Shown here piece after piece: positions 7,829 through 17,000 of a DNA stretch of 64,000 bases (positions are counted from its first letter, which is position 1; each line of letters opens with the position of its first letter). The stretch is from assembly GCA_904830895.1 (NCBI GenBank), contig LR882958.1, positions 5,351,501 through 5,415,500 on the forward strand, written 5' to 3'. This stretch comes from Planktothrix rubescens CCAP 1459/22 (lineage in GTDB: Bacteria > Cyanobacteriota > Cyanobacteriia > Cyanobacteriales > Microcoleaceae). Made by a program: the position numbers and the translations under genes. The notes under the pieces were generated by a model. That model was not told the DNA's origin. It searched no databases and was given only the letters and a program-made list of their open reading frames with translations.

Positions 7829-9064
7829 ATGCAAGGCTCTTTAAACGAAATTGATATTCGTAGTATTTTACAACTGATTGAGCTTGGCCAGAGGACAGGG
7901 GAACTCATGGTAGAAGCTTACAGTTCATCCCAGACGACGATGGAAATGGAACGCCATCCCATTCGTCTCACGGGACAGTGTTGGCTGGTTTTTTCTTGGA
8001 ATGGTCGAATTATCTATGCCGGCCAAAGCGAAGGCAGTCTCCAGAGATTACGGGATTATTTACGGCGCTATCAAGCTGAAACCGTCCTTTCGGAGTTGGA
8101 AATTCCTTCGATCACATCGGTCAATGCACCGGAATACGGATATTTATGGGCGTTGTTAGAAAATCAAGTGATTACCCCAGAAATTGCCCGTAATATTATT
8201 CATTGTATGGTTCAAGAAACCCTATTTGATTTGCTAAGTTTACATCAAGGTGCTTTTATTTTTGAAATGGGATCGGGATTAGCACCCCAGTTAACCACCT
8301 TAGAAATTAGTCCCTTATTAGCCAATACTTTCAAACAAGTTCAAGAATGGAAAAAATTCCATCCCCATATTACTTCCCCAAACCAATGTCCTTTGATTAC
8401 CGATCAGTCAAAATTACAAAAAACAGTCCGACCTAAAGTGTTTGAAAGCCTGAATCATTGGGCGGATGGTCAAACCTCAATTCGTCAAATATCCCGTTAC
8501 TTACACCGAGATATTGTCACGGTGGCAAAGGCTATTTATCCCTTTGTACAACAGGGACTTGTACAATTGTTGGCTCTCCATCCTGAAAACGTTTTTAACG
8601 AGCCAGAACCTTTTACTGATAGGACTAGAACTCCGAGAATTGTTTGTATTGATGATGATCTAGTAATTCGAGAAAGCGTTGAAATTATTTTAAGAGAACA
8701 AGGCTATGAAGCCACAGCAATTGGCAACCCTTTAAAAGCATTGAGTTTAGTTTTTCAGCTTAAACCCGATTTAATTCTTTGTGATATTGCCATGCCCGAA
8801 TTAAATGGGTATGAAATCTGTGCCATGTTAAGAAATTCTACCGCTTTCCGTCAAACTCCGATTGTTATGTTAACAGGAATTGATGGATTTATTGATCGAC
8901 TCAAAGCTCGTATGGTCAGGGCAACAAATTATTTAACAAAACCCTTTGGAGATGCCGAATTATTAACATTAGTCGAAACCTATATTGGGCCAGGAAAAAC
9001 AATAGATGCTTCTATTAATACAGATTTAGAAGATGAATTTATGACAGAGTTAGAAACCCTTTGA
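7829..9064 (+). CDS. pilG: PatA/PilG-like response regulator (PATAN domain + REC)
   Basis: A 411-residue response regulator with an N-terminal PATAN/DUF4388 domain (MQGSLNEIDIRSILQLIELG, residues 1-115), a helical middle part, and a C-terminal receiver domain (about 268-390). The receiver has VCIDDD with its acidic pair, the phospho-acceptor Asp in ILCDIAMPELNG and Lys in NYLTKPFG. PATAN-REC proteins head the phototaxis and pilus chemosensory operons of cyanobacteria (PixG, PilG/TaxP3, HmpA) and act downstream of CheA on type IV pili. A good GGAGG site lies before the ATG. The four genes that follow complete the pathway. Since the receptor has no GAF photosensor, I favour the pil/hmp type over pix. 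The exact orthologue name is an inference. Confidence 0.85.
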   Translation: MQGSLNEIDIRSILQLIELGQRTGELMVEAYSSSQTTMEMERHPIRLTGQCWLVFSWNGRIIYAGQSEGSLQRLRDYLRRYQAETVLSELEIPSITSVNAPEYGYLWALLENQVITPEIARNIIHCMVQETLFDLLSLHQGAFIFEMGSGLAPQLTTLEISPLLANTFKQVQEWKKFHPHITSPNQCPLITDQSKLQKTVRPKVFESLNHWADGQTSIRQISRYLHRDIVTVAKAIYPFVQQGLVQLLALHPENVFNEPEPFTDRTRTPRIVCIDDDLVIRESVEIILREQGYEATAIGNPLKALSLVFQLKPDLILCDIAMPELNGYEICAMLRNSTAFRQTPIVMLTGIDGFIDRLKARMVRATNYLTKPFGDAELLTLVETYIGPGKTIDASINTDLEDEFMTELETL

Positions 9065-9137
9065 CCTAATATAGCAATCCTAAATAGGTTGTAACATTTT
9101 AATGCTGATATGAAACAGCCAGAAGTATTATCTGGTG

Positions 9138-9175
9138 TTCCCTGTTACCTGTTACCTATTCCCTGTTACCTATTC
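9138..9175. repeat. heptamer-like tandem repeat (CCTGTTA / CCTATTC units)
   Basis: Five to six degenerate 7-bp units of the CC(T/A)(G/A)TTAC type lie in the 288-bp gap between the first two chemosensory genes. Similar arrays occur at 28194, 31005 and 62045. They resemble the short tandemly repeated sequences (STRR) known in cyanobacterial gaps. Nothing else is clear in this gap. Confidence 0.7.
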
Positions 9176-9352
9176 GGCTATCAAGCTCCCGTACTATTGA
9201 CGTATAATCGAAATAGAATCACATCTTTTGAGATACTTAGGTTTTCTTACACTCTACGATTAATTTGTAATGCAGCATAAACCTCGTTCCACTTGGACTC
9301 AAACCGCCAACCTGACTACAGGTAATTTGGGAGTTTCTAATGGAGAAGAAAA

Positions 9353-9715
9353 ATGAATACAGTTATGGTTGTCGAAGATAGTGTCACTCAACGGGAGATG
9401 ATTTGTGGTCTTCTCAAGGAAAATGGGTTACAAGTCAGTATCGCCACCGACGGTGTGGAAGCACTTGAAGAAGTGCAAAAAAACCCCCCCGATTTAATGG
9501 TGCTAGATATTGTTATGCCCAGGATGAACGGCTATGAACTCTGTCGTCGCCTAAAATCCGATCCCAAAACCCGAGATATTGCCATTGTCATGTGTTCTTC
9601 TAAGGGGGAAGAATTTGACCGCTATTGGGGGATGAAACAGGGGGCAGATGCTTATATTGCTAAACCCTTTCAACCCAGTGAACTCATCGGAACCGTTAAA
9701 CAGTTACTTAGATAA
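9353..9715 (+). CDS. pilH: CheY-like response regulator (PilH/HmpB type)
   Basis: A 120-residue stand-alone receiver domain. The acidic pair Glu8-Asp9, phospho-acceptor Asp52 (VLDIVMPRMNG), the Ser in CSS and Lys104 (IAKPF) are all present, so it should accept phosphate from the CheA-type kinase encoded downstream. It has no output domain, as is usual for PilH/CheY. A GGAG site lies 8 bases before the ATG. It sits 16 bp before the cheW gene, so the two are certainly cotranscribed; the 288-bp gap before it may carry an internal promoter. The role in twitching motility is inferred from the cluster. Confidence 0.92.
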   Translation: MNTVMVVEDSVTQREMICGLLKENGLQVSIATDGVEALEEVQKNPPDLMVLDIVMPRMNGYELCRRLKSDPKTRDIAIVMCSSKGEEFDRYWGMKQGADAYIAKPFQPSELIGTVKQLLR

Positions 9716-9731
9716 TAGGTGAAAAATAACC

Positions 9732-10256
9732 ATGGTTGGGAATTCTGATTTTTTAACCGGGCAAGGAACAGACAGTCCAGAATTTCAAGAACTGGCAACC
9801 CCCGAAGGCGAACCCCATCTTCGCTTTTTCGTCCCTTCACGGAATGAATTTGCCATTCCCGCCATCGGGATTCGGGAGGTACTCTTTCAATCGCCAGATC
9901 GGATGACCCCGATTCCTAATGTTTCCCCCCTGTTGCTGGGAACCTTCAATCTCAGGGGTCGAGTGATTTGGGTCGCTGATTTAGGGCAATTTTTAGGGGA
10001 TGCAACCCCCTTAAATACGGATCGAACAGAGATCCATGTTATTGCCGTTGAAGATCAAGACATTATATTAGGATTAGCTGTTGATGAAGTCAATGACATG
10101 GCATGGCTTGACCCTGATAAAATGCAAATGCCCACCCAAGTCAGTGATAGTATGACTCCTTTTATCAAAGGAGAGTGGCAAGTTGGAACTGAAGGCAGCG
10201 TCCTGCGACTTTTAGACCAAATTGCAATTCTGCGATCGGCTCGTTGGGCAACGTGA
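9732..10256 (+). CDS. pilI: CheW-like coupling protein (PilI/HmpC type)
   Basis: A 174-residue CheW-domain protein that links the chemoreceptor to the CheA-type kinase. After a flexible, acidic 25-residue N-terminus, the domain starts at HLRFFVPSRNEFAIPAIGIREV and includes the CheW signature LLGTFNLRGRVIWVADLGQFLG and the later IILGLAVDEVNDMAWL. The C-terminal tail ILRSARWAT is typical of cyanobacterial versions. It lies between the CheY gene (16 bp away) and the receptor gene (287 bp away). The 287-bp gap that follows shows no gene or clear element. Confidence 0.92.
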   Translation: MVGNSDFLTGQGTDSPEFQELATPEGEPHLRFFVPSRNEFAIPAIGIREVLFQSPDRMTPIPNVSPLLLGTFNLRGRVIWVADLGQFLGDATPLNTDRTEIHVIAVEDQDIILGLAVDEVNDMAWLDPDKMQMPTQVSDSMTPFIKGEWQVGTEGSVLRLLDQIAILRSARWAT

Positions 10257-10543
10257 CCAGCTATCAATCGGGTTTATCCCATAACCATTGAGGAAACCGA
10301 CTATCAATTGATTATAAAACTGTTTAAGCTAAAGCTTTTAACCTGGGAAACCCAAAAACTCCACCAGAGGTTTTGTCATCCTAATGTTAAATCTCCAATC
10401 CTCACTCACCCAGCCCAGGGTAGGGATTATTAGAAAATCTACTACAGACCGGATTACATCCTTATAATCCGTGTTTCTACATCGAAATCTTAACTATTAA
10501 GCACGAGCAAAACTAAACTTGAAAGTCAAAAGGGGAATCGCTC

Positions 10544-13500
10544 ATGGCAACAAGCACAGACTTCCTACAAGAGTATCAGCAAACCGAGGAAGCATACTGT
10601 CAAGGGAATTATGAACAAGCGGCGGCGCTGGTTTATCAACTGGTAGAAGATTATCCAGAAGATCCATCTGCCCGTCTTCTCTGTGGTCATATCTATGGCT
10701 ACGGGTTGCAACAGTATGATGTAGCCCGTGAGCAGTATGTCGCCGTCATCAACTTAACCCATGACTCCGAATTACTCGAACAAGCCCATCAAGCCTTAGC
10801 CGATACTGACCAATACTTAATAGAATCTCCTCCGGGTAGTTTCGAGGATAGCATTGATTCCCCAGAAATTTTTAATGCCTTGGTAAACGAAGAAATCGAG
10901 GGCGAGGAAATGGATTTAACCCAGGATTTAGATTGGCTCCCAGAAGAAACCAATGGTTCATCCAATGGCACATCCTCCATACCTAATTTAGATTTGGAAT
11001 CCGCCGATACTCATGGACTGAATGGGTCATCCACCGAAGAAACCCTGATGGATTTTAATGATTTGCAGGATGATAACTTTGATTTCCAAGACTTAGACGA
11101 TGCTGACTTGGATTTATCCACTTCTGATCTGGATGCTTCCATCGGTTTGGGGTTCAATAATTTAGAGGATGAACCCGATTATGTAAAATCCAATGGTAGT
11201 CAATCTCCCCTAAGTTTCACCGGAGATAATCCTTTTGCTTCGGGGGGCGACTTAGAGGAAGGCACAGAAATTTTAAACCCCCTAGACCCGGAAAATTCTT
11301 TCACTGAATTAGAAGCCGATCCGTTTACACTGGAAGAAGATGAATCCCTGTCGGTGCCAAACTTTGCCACCGATGAATCTAGCACCAGTGATATTGAACA
11401 GTTAAGTGGGGATTTATTCTCTCCCGAGGATGAGTTAGATTGGCTCGATTTCCCAACCGAAAACCCCGAAGACGAATCGGATTCAGTCCACTCACCGGAA
11501 ACTCTGAATGGGTCATCCCCGGATTATTTATCTCAACCGACTCAATTCCTCGAATTCGATAGCTTCGATGACGATGAATTGGGGGGCTTAAACAATCCAG
11601 AGGCCTATGAATCTCATCCGGCAGATCAAAGAGAACTCAACGGTGCTAATCATGAGTCCTCTAGCCCATCCCGTGCCGTGGGTACAGCTTCCTCAAGTTT
11701 TGAGGCAGAACTTGACGATATTTTTGCCCCTTTAGAAGATGCAGCCGATTCAGATGGATCGTTGTCACCAGATGAACACCCACCCCAAAATGGTTTCGTC
11801 TCGGTCAAGGAAACTTCACCCTTTCAGGAAGATGAATTTGACCCTGATTTAGATTCAGCTTTTAGTTTTTCAGATGAACTCTTCGTTAATGATGCCGATG
11901 ATTCTGTTTCTCTACCCCCGAACACTCCTAATATGAAGGCTAACTATAAGGTTTTGGATGCTGAAGAAAGCAACGAAGAAGAAACACTATTAACCAATAA
12001 TAATGCGGTCAATGATTCCTACTTGTCTGATCCCGACGACTCTGGCCCCTCAAGGAGTGTGAATGGTGCTTTCAGTTCCAATTATGCTGATGCGGAAGAA
12101 GATGAAGAACCAGATGATCTGGTTTTTGATTCGGCAGATATTCCCAATAGTTTTGATCTCGATCCCGATGAAGATACCTTTGGAAATTCCTTTGATGTCA
12201 CGGTTGAGGCCAATGATACCAATGGCCGTTCCCAAAATGGCAAGGTGGTGGCTCAGACCCCCAATGATTTCTTAGAGGATTTTGAAGAATTTGATGATAT
12301 TGGGGATTTTGGCATCACCGACAGTGGAGATAATGACCTGTACGTTGATTCAGATTTTAGTAGCGTCGATAGTAAATTTGGTAATACCGCCAGCAATAGC
12401 ACCCTCGATAGTGATAGTTCAGCGATTCAGGATGATGAGATTTTTAATACTGCCTACGCTGCATCGGCTGTAACCACCCTAAGCCCGGATTTGGGGGAAG
12501 GGATAGATACGATGGTCACCACAGAGCAGGGGGTATTCTCTTTCTTGGAAAATGCTTCCTTGAAACGTAAACCCTTATATATGGCACTGGGGACGGGACT
12601 GGCTACCCTGGTTTTAGTGGCAACGGCTACCAATATTTCGACTCGTACCGCCTCCTTAAATAATAAGTCCGAAGTCGTAGACTATCTACGAGGTACAGGA
12701 TGGCTGTTGACCGCCGTAGCTGGGGGAACCAGTTTTCTGGCGACCTGGGGATTGGGTCGGATCAGTGCCCAACAAATTGCTAAGGCTACAGATGACTTAC
12801 AAGCTCAATTTGATGCGATTAGTAAGGGGAACTTAGATGCCCGCGCCACGGTTTTTGCTGAGGATGACTTTGGCAAAATGTCCTCTAAATTTAACCATGC
12901 AGCCCAATTTATTCAAAGTATTACCCGAGAAGCCCAACGCAAAGCTAAGGAACAAGAAGACGCTAGAGATGATTTACACCGTCAGGTGATTCGGCTTTTG
13001 GATGACGTGGAAGGGGCAGCCCGGGGAGATTTAACTGTAACCGCAGAAGTGACGGCAAACGTTTTGGGAGCGGTGGCGGACTCCTTTAACTTAACCATTC
13101 AAAACCTGCGGGAAATTGTGGTACAGGTGAAACAAGCCGCCCGTCAGGTCAGTAAGGGAGCTACCGATAGTGCTACCTTTGCCAAGGATGTCGCCGGGGA
13201 TGCTTTCCGTCAGGCGGAGGAACTCGCTGCTACCCTCAACTCAGTACAGGTACTGACCGATGCCATTCAACGGGTGGCTGAAAGTGCTCGGGAAGCCGAA
13301 GAAGTGGCTCGGTCGGCGGCAGCCTTGGCCACTAAAGGCGGGGAAGCGGTACAAATGACCGTGGCGGGGATTCTGAAAATTCGGGAAACCGTAGCAGAAA
13401 CTAGCCGAGAAGTCAAGCGTTTGGGGGAATCTTCTCAGGAAATTTCTAAAATTGTCGGGCTTATTTCTCAAATTGCCTCCCGAACTAACTTACTGGCTTT

Positions 13501-13975
13501 AAACGCTAGTATTGAGGCAGCTAGGGCAGGAGAAGCGGGTAAGGGATTTGCGATTGTTGCGGATGAAGTCCGACAGTTGGCAGATAAGTCGGCTAAATCC
13601 TTAAAGGATATCGAACAAATCGTGATGCAAATTCAAAGCCAAACCAATACGGTGATGATGGCGATGTCCCAAGGTCATCAACAAGTGATTGAGGGGACTC
13701 GCCTCGCGGAACAAGCTAAACGAGCACTCGATGACATTATTCAAGTGACCAACCGGATTGATGTTCTCGTCCGTTCGATTACGGCGGATACCGTTGAACA
13801 GAATGAAACTGCCCGCGCCGTCGCCCAGGTGATGCGAGCGGTGGAACATAGTGCCCAAGAAACTTCCACTGAAGCCCAAAAGGTATCCAGTGCCTTAACT
13901 AAACTCGTGGGTGTGGCACGAGACTTGCTGACATCGGTAGAACGCTTCCGTGTCGATTCCTCGGAGAAAGCTTAG
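10544..13975 (+). CDS. pilJ: methyl-accepting chemotaxis protein with giant acidic N-terminal region (PilJ/HmpD type)
   Basis: A 1143-residue membrane chemoreceptor. Residues 1-95 look like TPR helices (EAYCQGNYEQAAALVYQLVE). About 95-660 is a very acidic, Asp/Glu/Ser/Asn-rich, low-complexity and probably disordered stretch with repeated DLD/DDL motifs. Two membrane helices follow (about 678-698 and 719-742), separated by only some 20 residues, so there is almost no periplasmic sensing domain. Then come HAMP-like repeats and the MCP signalling domain with the conserved hairpin tip (RTNLLALNASIEAARAGE, near 985). It should sit with CheW and CheA and control type IV pilus activity. No GAF or PAS domain is visible, so it is not a phytochrome-like PixJ. 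The acidic cytoplasmic part is the odd feature. Confidence 0.9.
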   Translation: MATSTDFLQEYQQTEEAYCQGNYEQAAALVYQLVEDYPEDPSARLLCGHIYGYGLQQYDVAREQYVAVINLTHDSELLEQAHQALADTDQYLIESPPGSFEDSIDSPEIFNALVNEEIEGEEMDLTQDLDWLPEETNGSSNGTSSIPNLDLESADTHGLNGSSTEETLMDFNDLQDDNFDFQDLDDADLDLSTSDLDASIGLGFNNLEDEPDYVKSNGSQSPLSFTGDNPFASGGDLEEGTEILNPLDPENSFTELEADPFTLEEDESLSVPNFATDESSTSDIEQLSGDLFSPEDELDWLDFPTENPEDESDSVHSPETLNGSSPDYLSQPTQFLEFDSFDDDELGGLNNPEAYESHPADQRELNGANHESSSPSRAVGTASSSFEAELDDIFAPLEDAADSDGSLSPDEHPPQNGFVSVKETSPFQEDEFDPDLDSAFSFSDELFVNDADDSVSLPPNTPNMKANYKVLDAEESNEEETLLTNNNAVNDSYLSDPDDSGPSRSVNGAFSSNYADAEEDEEPDDLVFDSADIPNSFDLDPDEDTFGNSFDVTVEANDTNGRSQNGKVVAQTPNDFLEDFEEFDDIGDFGITDSGDNDLYVDSDFSSVDSKFGNTASNSTLDSDSSAIQDDEIFNTAYAASAVTTLSPDLGEGIDTMVTTEQGVFSFLENASLKRKPLYMALGTGLATLVLVATATNISTRTASLNNKSEVVDYLRGTGWLLTAVAGGTSFLATWGLGRISAQQIAKATDDLQAQFDAISKGNLDARATVFAEDDFGKMSSKFNHAAQFIQSITREAQRKAKEQEDARDDLHRQVIRLLDDVEGAARGDLTVTAEVTANVLGAVADSFNLTIQNLREIVVQVKQAARQVSKGATDSATFAKDVAGDAFRQAEELAATLNSVQVLTDAIQRVAESAREAEEVARSAAALATKGGEAVQMTVAGILKIRETVAETSREVKRLGESSQEISKIVGLISQIASRTNLLALNASIEAARAGEAGKGFAIVADEVRQLADKSAKSLKDIEQIVMQIQSQTNTVMMAMSQGHQQVIEGTRLAEQAKRALDDIIQVTNRIDVLVRSITADTVEQNETARAVAQVMRAVEHSAQETSTEAQKVSSALTKLVGVARDLLTSVERFRVDSSEKA

Positions 13976-13995
13976 GGAGCAGGGGAAGCGGTTTT

Positions 13996-14072
13996 GATAA
14001 CTAATGACTAATAACTAACTGATGACTGATGACTGATAACTGATAACTGATAACTGATTACTGATTACTGAT
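13996..14072. repeat. eleven heptamer repeats directly abutting the cheA start codon
   Basis: Eleven contiguous 7-bp units with consensus (A/G)ACTGAT run from GATAACT at 13996 to TACTGAT at 14066-14072. The next base is the A of the cheA ATG. The usual ribosome-binding position is thus made only of repeat DNA. The repeat has the form of the STRR heptamers of cyanobacteria. Confidence 0.92.
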
Positions 14073-17000
14073 ATGCAACTCGAACAGCAACAACGGATTA
14101 TGGGCTATTTTATTGAGGAGGCGAAAGACCACCTCAATACGATTGAACAGGGATTGCTCAATCTGCAAGCGACGATTGAAGATCCAGAATTGCTCAATGA
14201 AGTTTTCCGAGCGGCTCACTCGGTCAAGGGTGGGGCGGCGATGTTGGGACTTAATAGCATTCAACAAACGGCTCACCGTTTAGAAGATAGTTTTAAAATT
14301 CTTAAAGAAAACCGTCTTCCGACTCAATTTATTGATCAACAATTAGAATCATTATTTTTACAGGTTTTTGATACATTACAAGCCTTAATTGATCAGTTAT
14401 CAGGGCCCTATGGCTTAACGGAAGAAGCAGCCAGTGCTATTTTGAAGGATGTCGAGCCTGTTTTTGAAGCTTTAAATTATCATATAAAAGTGGTTCAACA
14501 ACAGGGGACAAAGCGATCGCCCGAAGTGGAAACCGGAGCCCCGTCCTCTGTATCTAATCGCCCTATTCCTACGACCGTTATATCTAAAGAATCTCCTAGT
14601 AGTGCGAAGGATTTGGTATTTCGTAGTGATATTCCCGAACGTCTGAGGGAAATGTTGCAACAGTTCAAACAGTCAGAAACCCAAAAAACTCGTCAAGGGT
14701 TAATCGAAACCTGTCGGAGTTTAGCTCGGGCTGGGGAACTCTTTGAGTTGCCCAATTGGGTTAAGTTTATCGAGATCCTAGAAAAAGTGATTGCCAATCC
14801 TGATAATCACTATCGGAGTCTAGCACCGATAGTGATTAAATCAATTAAAGAAGCCCAAGAACTGGTTTTAGTGAATCGAGAGGGAGAAATTGTTGTAACA
14901 GAAGGAATTACAAAACTTTTGCCTAAGACGGTTATCTCTGCAAAAACAGATAAAAAAACTAAATCGTCGCCTCCATCCACGTCCGCCTCTAAAACATTTC
15001 CAAGTCAATCTAAACCCCCTAAAACTACGACGGAGACAGCCACAAAACCGGGTCAATCGAAACCGGAGAATGGTAAGAAGAAACCCCCTAAATCCGCAAC
15101 ACCGAATAACTCTTTCTCCGATGTGAACTGGTCAGATTCAGCAACAAACCCTAGTAATACCCCACCCCGTTTACAGAATGGCCCAGAAATTACTACCGAA
15201 GAATATAACAGTCTCAGAGACTTATTTGAAGGTTTAGATCAATGGGAAAATGAGGTGAATGAAGAAGTCCCCACGTCAACGTCCCCATCCTTGGCAACCG
15301 AAACAGAATCAATGTCAGGGGACTTTTTTGATTTGTTGGGAGACGAAAAACCTGAGTTCAATCAGCCAGAAACGTCGAGCCATATACCCCAAATTCAACC
15401 CGGGAAAACCCAACAAAATCCAGGTTTAGTGACTTCTGGAGCCGATGATGATCTGGCAAGTTTCTTTGATCACCTTAGTGATGGGGACTCCGCCATCTCA
15501 GAAACGGGAACCACAACCAAGCCGACATCGGTAGAAACCAAACAGCATGACCTTGTAGATGGTTTTGGGGATTTATTCGATGAGTTGTTAATTAATCCCC
15601 AAGAGGGGATGCCATCTGCCCGTTCTGCCGACCTTTCCCCGACTCAAATTACGGAGTTATTGGAAGATGCAGAAAATTTAGATGATCTATTCGATCAGTT
15701 TGACCCCCAAATTCAAACCAGTCAGGAAAGCGACAGCAGCACATCGGGTCAGATCAATGCCCAGGAAGATTGGTTTGAAGAACTTTTACAAGGGGAACTC
15801 GAAGAAGCCCCAGATATGGTCTGGGATCAGCCAAGTACCCATGAACTCCCCAAAACGTCCCCAAAATTAGAACCAGTAGCCACGGTGCAGACCACCCTAG
15901 AACTGCCGGAGGATGATTTTGCCAGTTTGGATGCCTTACTCAATTTAGGAGGGGTAGAGAGTCAACCAACGGCTGCTGAAACGACGGTTGCAGATGAGGA
16001 TTTCTTGGATTTAGATCAACTGCTCCATACCCCTGTGGCTGAACCCCTAACACCTAATCCTCCTAAAAATATTAAGTCTCAGACCGCCCGCAAAGCCGTA
16101 AATACAGAATCACAACTTTCGGAGGAGGATTCCGAATTTAATGATTTAATCCGATTAATTGAAGATGCTCCTCCTCGATCTCGTTCCACAACTCCTCCTA
16201 GGGGGACGTTTGCCAAACCCATTACTGAACAAATTGTTAAGGTTCCGGTCAAACAACTTGATGGTCTTAGTAACTTGATGGGGGAACTGGTAGTTAACCG
16301 GAATAGTTTGGAACAAGACCAAGAACGGATGCGACAGTTTTTAGATAACTTGCTGCATCAGGTTTCTTTGTTAGGAGATGTGGGTCAACGGATGCAGGAT
16401 TTCTATGAGCGATCGCTCTTGGAAATTTCCTTACTGTCCCATCGTCGCAAACCCTTCTGGTTTTCTGACAGTGCCTCGATTCATGATGATGATCCCAATA
16501 ATGATTTGGACTCAACAGAACTGGATCGGTTTACGCCCTTCCATACCCTGTCCCAAGAGATTATTGAGTTAATTGTGCGGGTACGGGAGTCGAGTGCAGA
16601 TATTGGATTTTTAGTCGAAGAAGCCGACCAAGTAACTCGGGAGTTGCGACGGATTACAACAGCCTTGCAAGAAGGCCTAAATCGCGCCCGGATGGAACCC
16701 TTTGGCAGTGAGGCGGATGCCCTGAAACGTCCCGTGCGGGATATTTCAATTAAGTGTGGGAAACAGGCGGAGTTATTTGTTGAGGGTCGAGATACCTTAA
16801 TTGACAAAATGTTACTGGGTAAACTCCATGACCCCTTAATTCATTTGGTTAATAATGCCATTACCCACGGGATTGAACCGGCGGATGTGCGGACGGCGGC
16901 GGGGAAATCTGCCGTGGGTCGGATCTCGATTCGGGTATTTCACCAAGGAAACCAAACGATTATTGCGATTTCCGATGATGGGGGCGGCATTGACGTGAAT

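Noticed and set aside
12050-12473. Several overlapping open frames inside the chemoreceptor gene
   Set aside because: They lie in the acidic, low-complexity region of the receptor gene, in other frames or on the other strand, and encode repetitive Met/Ile-rich strings without any family resemblance.
13996-14072. Possible CRISPR array
   Set aside because: The units are 7 bp and contiguous with no spacers, and no cas genes are in the window. The same holds for the arrays at 28194 and the 12-bp units at 57773.
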